DNA of 11,241 bases, from the NCBI GenBank assembly GCA_027483425.1, contig JAIXUR010000001.1:1-11241 (forward strand). The letters run 5' to 3'. Numbering within the stretch: the stretch's first letter is position 1; every line of letters begins with the position of its first letter. The notes under the pieces were generated by a model, which searched no databases, had not been told where the DNA came from, and saw only the letters and a program-made list of their open reading frames with translations. Below are positions 6,351 to 11,241 of this stretch, piece by piece. Origin of the DNA: Cyanobacteriota bacterium. GTDB taxonomy: Bacteria; Cyanobacteriota; Cyanobacteriia; Phormidesmidales; Phormidesmidaceae. Both the position numbers and the translations under genes were made by a program.

Positions 6351-6539
6351 CTAGCGCTCCGTTGAAGCGGGCACCGTGAAGGCGGGTGGTGTCTTGAGGT
6401 CTGCCGTCGTCGTCGAGAAATGGGAAACGACAAACAGCGGCAGAGTCAGCGTCAATAACGCAATTAAGATACCCAATACGTTGGACGACGGACTAGGGGG
6501 TTCCCCCGCAGGGGTGTCAGGTTGACTGGCAGAATCCAT
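6351..6539 (-). CDS. Small single-helix membrane protein, unknown function
   Basis: The 62-aa protein begins with a polar, Pro/Ser-rich segment (residues 1-19), has one hydrophobic helix at about 20-39 (VLGILIALLTLTLPLFVV) and ends in a Thr/Pro-rich tail. The longest frame would start at TTG 6548; the ATG at 6537-6539 is preferred, although no Shine-Dalgarno sequence precedes either. Single-helix proteins of this kind are common in cyanobacteria as small thylakoid or plasma-membrane components, but I cannot name a family. It is on the same strand as ppa and about 250 bases upstream of it, too far to suggest an operon. Confidence 0.6.
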   Translation of the reverse strand: MDSASQPDTPAGEPPSPSSNVLGILIALLTLTLPLFVVSHFSTTTADLKTPPAFTVPASTER

Positions 6540-6916
6540 ACAGCACAATAATTGAAATCAACAAAGGATGATGTTTGAGGTCAGGGCCAAGGCCTCGAAA
6601 GCTCAAACCATCCCATCTATCCAACCAGCAAAGCCAGCAGGGGTAAGCCTCAATTGGGTCTCAACTGAAACCACCCTAGCCAGGCATTCGTCTTGAACGC
6701 ATTATCGACGATGCTGCGGTGGAAAACGGTTCTATCGAAACCATATGCAAGGTTATAGCAATCAACCCATGACATGGATCAGCTTTTAGGCTTAAATCGA
6801 TGGTCTGAGTTGAGCCTATAGGTTTAAACCCCCAAACGTTTAAAACACTTACAAACCTAGCATTCCTGACTGTTTGGATAAATTACGGATATTACGCTAA
6901 GGGAGATGGGGCCCCC
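6540..6916. other. Gene-free AT-richer stretch
   Basis: No ORF is supported on either strand. It holds the perfect palindrome GGTTTAAACC (6821-6830), the palindrome AAACGTTT (6834-6841), a weak inverted repeat AGGCT/AGCCT (6788/6813) and a direct repeat ATTACG at 6882 and 6891. It lies beyond the end of the HTH gene and upstream of the 62-aa gene, so it may hold the promoter of the latter. Confidence 0.5.
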
Positions 6917-7357
6917 TCAGTCCCTCAGCCCCTGATCCTCCAGCAATTGGCGAATGGCCCTGAGCTCCTGCAACATTTGTCGCATCAGGTCTTGGGTGAC
7001 GGTCTCTTCGGGGGTCTGGACTTGAATGGTGGGGTGGAGCCCCAGCACTTCTTCGGCAAACCGGCGGACCTCCTGGGGACGAAACTCCAGGGGGCCATCT
7101 TTGTCGCGGCGCACCTCGGGGTTGAGCTTGCCTTGGTCGTAGGGAGGGTTGAGAACATCTGGATGGGTATTGGCGTAGCGGTACACCGAGGCCCGCGATC
7201 GGTTGAGGTATTTCTGCACATCGTCCACCGACAGCAGGGGCGTGATCGCTTCGGCGGGTGATTCCGTCCATCCCGAGGGGGATAGATCGGTCGGGGGGAA
7301 TGCCTTCGATCGAGAACTCAATGAATCTGGGCGGGCGAAGATCGGATCAGAGGTCAT
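6917..7357 (-). CDS. HTH DNA-binding protein, cyanobacterial, unknown regulon
   Basis: The 146-aa protein has three parts. Residues 1-38 are polar and probably disordered. Residues 41-62 (LLSVDDVQKYLNRSRASVYRYA) fit a helix-turn-helix of the excisionase/MerR-like kind, followed by a conserved-looking stretch with NPPYDQGKLNPEVR and PLEFRPQEVRRFAEEVLG. Residues about 118-143 form a Leu-rich amphipathic helix likely to dimerise. DNA binding is inferred from the HTH; no target is known. The ATG at 7355-7357 lacks a visible ribosome-binding site, and the variable N-terminus leaves the start somewhat open. The gene is divergent from the FAD oxidoreductase gene, 139 bases away, with a 6-bp inverted repeat just upstream of its own start. 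Confidence 0.75.
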   Translation of the reverse strand: MTSDPIFARPDSLSSRSKAFPPTDLSPSGWTESPAEAITPLLSVDDVQKYLNRSRASVYRYANTHPDVLNPPYDQGKLNPEVRRDKDGPLEFRPQEVRRFAEEVLGLHPTIQVQTPEETVTQDLMRQMLQELRAIRQLLEDQGLRD

Positions 7358-7366
7358 GGCGCTAGC

Positions 7367-7387
7367 AGTAGCAAATCTGTGGCTACT
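7367..7387. promoter_or_regulatory. Inverted repeat between divergent genes, possible operator
   Basis: AGTAGC (7367-7372) and GCTACT (7382-7387) flank a 9-base centre. The repeat begins 10 bases upstream of the HTH gene ATG. The half-site spacing suits a dimeric HTH protein, so autoregulation is possible. There is no direct evidence. Confidence 0.3.
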
Positions 7388-7496
7388 CTACCAGGTTCAT
7401 CCCAGCTCGGCTCAGTCCGTAAAGGAGCGTACCAAAGGGCGATCCCATTGGAGTAAGGTGTGTTAAAACCTTGGCAGGGTTAACTATGGAGTCGGT

Positions 7497-9440
7497 GTGA
7501 AGGGCGATCGCAAGCAAGCTCGGCGACGAATTCGGTGGCGCAATCTATCGGGTCTAGCCGCTGTGATGTTCGGGGTAGGGGCGATCGCTGGGTTGACGGC
7601 ATCGCGATGGTCACCGACCTCCCCCGACCCGACCTGGAGCACCATCACCCCGGTGCTTACCCCCAGCGCTATACCCCAGCCCCTGCTCTTTAATGGCCGC
7701 CCCCACCTCGACCCCCTACCCGAGTTTGGAGAATTCTGGGAATGCCAGGTGGTCGTCATTGGTGGATCCCTAGGGGGCGTAGCGGCGGCGGCCCACGCCA
7801 TGGCCAGTGGGGCGACCACCTGCCTGATCGAAGCGGCCCCCTGGTTGGGAGGCCAGATCAGCGCCCAGGGCGTCTCAGCCCTGGATGAATCGCTCAGAAT
7901 GCGCCAGGCTAATAATCTGTCCCCCAGTTGGCAGCGGTTTCGGGGGATTCTCAAACAGCAGGTCGTTGACCTGCCCGCCTGGAGCCCCGGCGAGCTCTCG
8001 CGATCGGTCGGCGAGATCAACAGCTGCTGGGTTGGCACCCTGTGCTTTCCCCCCGAGGCCGGGGCCAAGGCCTCCGAGCAGTTTTTGACCGACACCAACC
8101 CCAGCGCCCCGGCCAGCCGCTGGGCCACCATGACCGCCTTCAAGGGGGCCGAGTTTGACCCCACTGGCCGTCGCATTACGGCGGTATACGCCGTGCGACG
8201 CATTCCTAAAGACCCAGACTATATCCCCAAGGGGCAGCTGTCTGTGGAGCTGGCCGAGTGGTACAGTTGGTCGCCCACCACCGACTTTGATCGGGTGCCC
8301 GTGAAGCTCCAGCCGCCCCCGGGCGATCGCATGATCGTCATTGACGCCACCGATACCGGCGAACTGGTGGCCTGGGCTAAGGTACCCTACCGGGTTGGGT
8401 CTGAGTCCCAGGCCACCACGGGCGAACCCAACGCCGCCAGCTTCGACAACCCCGACTGCACCCAGGCCTTTACCTATCCCTTTGCCGTCGGTATCTACAA
8501 TGACGGCGGCGACAGCCTAGCGGCCCTGTCGCGGCTCCAGCCCACCTACGGCCTCCACGAACACCAAGCGGGCTATGACCTCGAAGGCTTTCCGTTTTTT
8601 ACGGGCAAGAGCATGTTTCACTACCGGCGCATTGTCAGCCAGACCCGCAACAACCCCTACATTGGCCGCCCCGCTCCCGGCGACATCTCGATGATCAACT
8701 GGAACCAGGGTAACGACTGGAACTGGATGGACCCACCGCTGGTGCTTAACGAAGCCGACCTGGAGGCCGCGGGTCAGCATCAAAACTGGATGGGGGGGTT
8801 GTCGCAGTCGGCCCTCAAGTTTGGGGAAGAGAACGCCCTCACCTTTGCCCGCTGGCTGCTCGAGACCCAGACTGACTATCCCTTGGCTTACCTCTACGGC
8901 CCCGACAGCCCCATGGGCACCCGCTCGGGCCTCAGCATGGTGCCTTACTTCCGCGAGGGGCGACGCATTTTGGGCCGAGCGGCCTACGGCCAAGAGGCGT
9001 TCATGATTCGCGAAAACGACCTGCGCTACAACTTTCCGGAGCAGCGCGACTTTAGCCCAACCGCCGTCGGTCTGACCCACTACGCCATCGACATCCACGG
9101 CTGTCGCTACCGCAACTGGTACCCCTCGGGAGATGCCGTCAGCGCCCCCGCCCAAGAACCCCGGGTTAAACCCGTACAAATTCCCCTGGAGAGCCTGATC
9201 CCCCAGGGGGTCGATAACCTGCTGATCGGAGGTAAGGCCATGGCGGCCACCCACATCGCCAATGCCTCAACCCGCATCCACTATGGCGAGTGGCAGGTGG
9301 GGGCCGCCGCCGGGGTTACGGCTGGCTGGCTGGTCTCCCCCAATACGCCGGTGAAGGATCCCGCCGAGGTGGTTCCCAGTGGTTATATGGGGTCTTTGCA
9401 GGAGGTGATGAGGCTGCAGGGATTACGAACGCAGTGGTAG
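7497..9440 (+). CDS. Membrane-anchored FAD-dependent oxidoreductase
   Basis: The 647-aa protein starts with a strongly basic segment (residues 1-15) and a hydrophobic helix (about 17-34), giving a membrane anchor or uncleaved signal; two Arg-rich runs precede it but no clear twin-arginine motif. A Rossmann FAD-binding unit follows at about 84-112: VVVIGGSLGGVAAAAHA with Glu112 at the end of the second strand, then LGGQ. The dinucleotide loop is GxSxxG rather than GxGxxG. The C-terminal part (574-613) has NLLIGGKAMAATHIA and a Gly/Ala-rich helix, as in the PF12831-type FAD oxidoreductases. The substrate is unknown. The start is GTG 7497, with GGAG at 7488-7491 five bases upstream. It is divergent from the HTH gene and converges on the next gene 15 bases beyond its stop. 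Confidence 0.88.
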   Translation: MKGDRKQARRRIRWRNLSGLAAVMFGVGAIAGLTASRWSPTSPDPTWSTITPVLTPSAIPQPLLFNGRPHLDPLPEFGEFWECQVVVIGGSLGGVAAAAHAMASGATTCLIEAAPWLGGQISAQGVSALDESLRMRQANNLSPSWQRFRGILKQQVVDLPAWSPGELSRSVGEINSCWVGTLCFPPEAGAKASEQFLTDTNPSAPASRWATMTAFKGAEFDPTGRRITAVYAVRRIPKDPDYIPKGQLSVELAEWYSWSPTTDFDRVPVKLQPPPGDRMIVIDATDTGELVAWAKVPYRVGSESQATTGEPNAASFDNPDCTQAFTYPFAVGIYNDGGDSLAALSRLQPTYGLHEHQAGYDLEGFPFFTGKSMFHYRRIVSQTRNNPYIGRPAPGDISMINWNQGNDWNWMDPPLVLNEADLEAAGQHQNWMGGLSQSALKFGEENALTFARWLLETQTDYPLAYLYGPDSPMGTRSGLSMVPYFREGRRILGRAAYGQEAFMIRENDLRYNFPEQRDFSPTAVGLTHYAIDIHGCRYRNWYPSGDAVSAPAQEPRVKPVQIPLESLIPQGVDNLLIGGKAMAATHIANASTRIHYGEWQVGAAAGVTAGWLVSPNTPVKDPAEVVPSGYMGSLQEVMRLQGLRTQW

Positions 9441-9455
9441 GTGCTTGGCAGTCCC

Positions 9456-9917
9456 TTAACTGTTTTCTAAGGCCGCATTAAACAACGAAAACACCTGCCG
9501 ACAGCATCGCCGTAGCCGTTCGCGGCAGGTGGGATCGGGGGTGTCTTCCCCCGAGAAGGCCCAGTTGTCAATGGTGGAAAGGCTCCAGCGCTTGCCTCGG
9601 TGGTCAAACCCAGCCAGGTCAAGGCCGATTACTCTGCGCTCTTCCCTGGGCAGCGGTTTTTGACCTTCTCCCAGGTCTGGGTCGGTATACAGCCGAATTT
9701 GCACCAGCAAACTGCGACACTGAAATAAGCGACTCACGCCGGGAAAATGAAATCCCACATCGATCGAGTCGGGATCGACTAGGTCGCGGGTATCGGGGTC
9801 GTTGGCCCAGGGTTTGAGGTCGGCCCGCAGATCTGGAAACTCTGCTTTAAAGAGACCCACCACGGCGGCAATTTTGCTGGCAAACTCGATGCTGTTAGCC
9901 TGTTCTGCTGCGTTCAC
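9456..9917 (-). CDS. Conserved-looking protein of unknown function, 153 aa
   Basis: A soluble protein with no signal peptide or membrane helix. Its N-terminal half is helical (residues 3-33), the middle (52-105) looks like beta strands (DVGFHFPG, LFQCRSLLVQIRLY, RRVIGLDLAGFDHRG), and residues 131-150 form a basic, Cys-containing helix (CRERLRRCCRQVFSLFNAAL). Four Cys are present (67, 131, 138, 139) but not in a recognised metal motif. Start is GTG 9915-9917, with AGG five bases upstream. Codon use and composition match the neighbours. It converges on the FAD oxidoreductase gene. I do not know the family; the pattern resembles small proteins conserved only among cyanobacteria. Confidence 0.72.
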   Translation of the reverse strand: MNAAEQANSIEFASKIAAVVGLFKAEFPDLRADLKPWANDPDTRDLVDPDSIDVGFHFPGVSRLFQCRSLLVQIRLYTDPDLGEGQKPLPREERRVIGLDLAGFDHRGKRWSLSTIDNWAFSGEDTPDPTCRERLRRCCRQVFSLFNAALENS

Positions 9918-10013
9918 GCGACCTGCAACGGTATAGGGGAGCCTTAAGCATAGATCAGGGCTCCGATTTCAACAGTTAAGTGGGTAACGGTAACTGAGTC
10001 ACGGCTAGGTTGA

Positions 10014-10053
10014 GCCGGGCGGCCTCGACCCGGCAACGGGGAGCCCCCAGGGG
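10014..10053. repeat. GC-rich hairpins downstream of the secreted protein gene
   Basis: GCCGGG (10014-10019) pairs with CCCGGC (10029-10034), and a second short stem GCCCC/GGGGC lies around 10043-10055. They sit past the end of the minus-strand gene that stops at 10073. No U-run follows, so a terminator role is only possible. Confidence 0.35.
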
Positions 10054-10072
10054 GCCGCAGGCTGTCGATGTC

Positions 10073-10627
10073 CTAGGGGGCAGGAACCAGCGCCCCGCTG
10101 CAGATATCCAGCATGCGATTGTCGTTCTCGCTCAGGGTGTCTAGGGCGTAGAAGCCGCTGAGACTAAAGGGGGTGAGCGGGTTTGACAAGTCCGCACTGG
10201 CCACAGAGGTGTCGTTGGCCAGTGCGATGCTGTAGGGATAGGATTCCTGGCTGTAGCTATCAACAACGGTCATGGCCAACTCGTTTCCCTGCACCTGCCC
10301 GTGAAAGCAGTCAAAGGACGAATTTGGGAAATACAGGGCACCGTAGACGCGATCGCCGGTGCGCTCTAGCACCACATACCCGAGCCCGGCCTGGTCGGGT
10401 TCGGGGGCTTGGCCAAAGAGATAACGGCCAGAGCTGGTGGGCAGGTTCGTGGCCTGGGCCATGGCGAGGGGCTCAGCCTGGGCCTGGGGAGTAGCGGCTA
10501 CTAGCGTAGTGGCGGCGGCTAGGGCGAAGAGCCCGGCACCAAGGCGCTGGCGATGGGGCAGTCCCTGGCCCTGAAATAAACGGGTCAATGAAGATAACAG
10601 CGTGGATTGAAGCCTAGAAATACCCAT
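10073..10627 (-). CDS. Secreted protein of unknown function, 184 aa
   Basis: The protein has a long N-terminal region with Arg residues, a hydrophobic core at about residues 29-46 and a likely signal-peptidase site after AQA (residue 51). The mature part holds a block SGRYLFGQAPEPDQ (66-79), then GYVVLERTGDRVYGALYFP and SSFDCFHG, VVDSYSQ, and near the end ALDTLSENDNRMLDIC. Two Cys remain (107 and 176) and could form a disulphide in the periplasm. The start is ATG 10625-10627, backed by AAAGGGGGT seven bases upstream; the frame stays open upstream to 10693 but has no ribosome-binding site there. I recall similar exported proteins only from cyanobacteria. No function or partner can be inferred. 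Confidence 0.78.
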   Translation of the reverse strand: MGISRLQSTLLSSLTRLFQGQGLPHRQRLGAGLFALAAATTLVAATPQAQAEPLAMAQATNLPTSSGRYLFGQAPEPDQAGLGYVVLERTGDRVYGALYFPNSSFDCFHGQVQGNELAMTVVDSYSQESYPYSIALANDTSVASADLSNPLTPFSLSGFYALDTLSENDNRMLDICSGALVPAP

Positions 10628-10634
10628 CACAATT

Positions 10635-10643
10635 ACCCCCTTT
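10635..10643 (-). promoter_or_regulatory. Ribosome-binding site fixing the start of the 184-aa protein
   Basis: The minus strand reads AAAGGGGGT, seven bases before the ATG at 10627. Neither the TTG at 10693 nor the ATG at 10690 has such a site. Confidence 0.75.
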
Positions 10644-10693
10644 AATTCAGTACTGGCCGATGCCAAGGGTGCAAGGTTATTGGCAGGCATCAA

Positions 10694-11241
10694 AATCTGC
10701 CGCGACAGGGGTAATCTTTTGATTTCCCTATAGCGAACCTATGAGCCTTTTATAACCGTGCCAGGCTTAGCTTCTAACCTTAATGTAGTAGACGAAGTCT
10801 GTCTGGATTGAACCTTCTGCGATAACCGTAACAACTCTTTGTTGAATAGGGCTTAGCCCGCCTCAGCGAAGGATTTAGCGATCGCGCTCCCGGTCCACTT
10901 GGTAATGTTTTAAAGGAATTCCCCGAGCCGTACATCCCCCCTAGTGCCAGCTTGAAAATTGGCTAGGTCTGTCTCTATCTCTAGGTAGAGGGCCCCAGAG
11001 TCTTGACGGTTTGCCCCCGCCACCCAAAACCTATCGGGCCAGAGCCTACCGAGCGTCGAACAAGCAGGGTAAAATTGCTAGGAGGCTGGTTGAACTGGGT
11101 ATTCCCTGGTGCTATGGGCCCTCTGGCTACCGTCAGTAGCCTGGGATATGGGCCCTGGGATATAGGCCCTGGGGTATGGGTTACCCCGAGCCCCTGACCA
11201 GGATCGAGGACGACGCTCTCGGATGTTTTAAATAACCTCTG
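10694..11241. other. Stretch without a supported gene
   Basis: I see no convincing gene, tRNA or ncRNA here. The left part should include the promoter of the 184-aa secreted protein (minus strand). A 64-codon plus-strand ORF (11003-11197) and an open minus-strand frame from the right edge to 10981 both run through the tandem repeat near 11150 and lack recognisable features. One HIP1 site lies at 10878. Confidence 0.5.
11140..11181. repeat. 14-bp tandem repeat, three units
   Basis: The units are CCTGGGATATGGGC (11140), CCTGGGATATAGGC (11154) and CCTGGGGTATGGGT (11168). A degenerate relative, CCTGGTGCTATGGGCC, starts near 11105. It looks like a short intergenic minisatellite. Confidence 0.85.

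Larger units (their letters stand above)
945..10885. repeat. HIP1 octamers (GCGATCGC), 12 copies
   Basis: Exact copies begin at 945, 2429, 2804, 3098, 4370, 5805, 6308, 7504, 7581, 8323, 10349 and 10878, about one per kilobase, in both coding and non-coding DNA. HIP1 is the highly iterated palindrome of many cyanobacterial genomes and supports the taxonomic call. Confidence 0.95.

Noticed and set aside
7504..7600. Tat signal on the FAD oxidoreductase
   Set aside because: Several Arg are present before the hydrophobic helix, but the RRxFLK-type pattern is not met; an ordinary membrane anchor explains it.
7484..8203. 239-codon minus-strand ORF within the FAD oxidoreductase gene
   Set aside because: Antisense shadow of a well-supported gene in GC-rich DNA; its translation has no domain character.
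8517..9254. 245-codon minus-strand ORF within the FAD oxidoreductase gene
   Set aside because: Long but fully antisense to the conserved C-terminal FAD domain; Gly/Val-rich composition typical of mirror frames.
9454..9472. CCTTA/TAAGG hairpin between the FAD oxidoreductase and the 153-aa gene
   Set aside because: Only 5 bp with a 9-base loop and overlapping a stop codon; too weak for a terminator call.
10803..10830. GGATTGAACC resembling a tRNA T-loop
   Set aside because: Flanking bases do not form a T-stem and no anticodon arm or acceptor stem fits.
11003..11197. 64-codon plus-strand ORF near the right edge
   Set aside because: Half of it is the 14-bp tandem repeat; no ribosome-binding site and no recognisable sequence.
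10981..11241. Open minus-strand frame entering from the right edge (86 codons)
   Set aside because: It could be the tail of a gene outside the window, but it is low in complexity, Gly/Pro/Ser-rich and crosses the tandem repeat; not enough to call.

Overview
The window is a piece of a cyanobacterial chromosome. The reasons are a plant-type [2Fe-2S] ferredoxin, a CPD photolyase of the cyanobacterial 8-HDF type, several small proteins of cyanobacterial character, high GC content, and twelve copies of the HIP1 octamer GCGATCGC in 11.2 kb. A Leptolyngbya/Nodosilinea-like filamentous lineage is plausible, but the genus is a guess. I see no transposase, integrase, phage gene, CRISPR array or convincing complete tRNA or rRNA. 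The region reads as ordinary core and clade-specific chromosome.

Left edge (1-600): the start of hupE, a nickel/cobalt transporter gene, runs leftward out of the window. A well-conserved cobalamin (B12) riboswitch sits in its leader, preceded by an extended -10 element. This is the clearest regulatory element here: B12 status probably controls uptake of the metal needed to make B12. Reading rightward from 600 is an AarF/UbiB (ABC1) atypical kinase-like membrane protein. It is followed by a 14-bp tandem duplication and a 19-bp perfect hairpin.

Middle (2400-6550): an exported three-TPR protein (+) converges on a photolyase gene (-). Next come a previously uncalled 54-codon ORF (+), a palindrome-rich gene-free stretch with a tRNA T-arm-like hairpin, and petF ferredoxin (+). 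petF and inorganic pyrophosphatase (-) converge on one strong bidirectional terminator. A 62-aa single-helix membrane protein (-) follows.

Right part (6550-11241): an AT-richer gene-free stretch precedes a divergent pair, an HTH DNA-binding protein (-) and a membrane-anchored FAD-dependent oxidoreductase (+). An inverted repeat next to the HTH start is a possible operator. The oxidoreductase converges on a 153-aa protein of unknown function (-). A secreted 184-aa protein of unknown function (-) follows. The last ~600 bases hold no supported gene, only a 14-bp tandem repeat.

Most genes appear monocistronic, in divergent or convergent arrangement, so few functional links between neighbours can be argued. 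The exceptions are riboswitch-hupE and, more weakly, HTH-oxidoreductase. Several start codons were moved from the longest ORF on ribosome-binding-site, promoter or family-length grounds (photolyase, the 62-aa protein, the 184-aa protein). I found no clearly novel multi-gene system.
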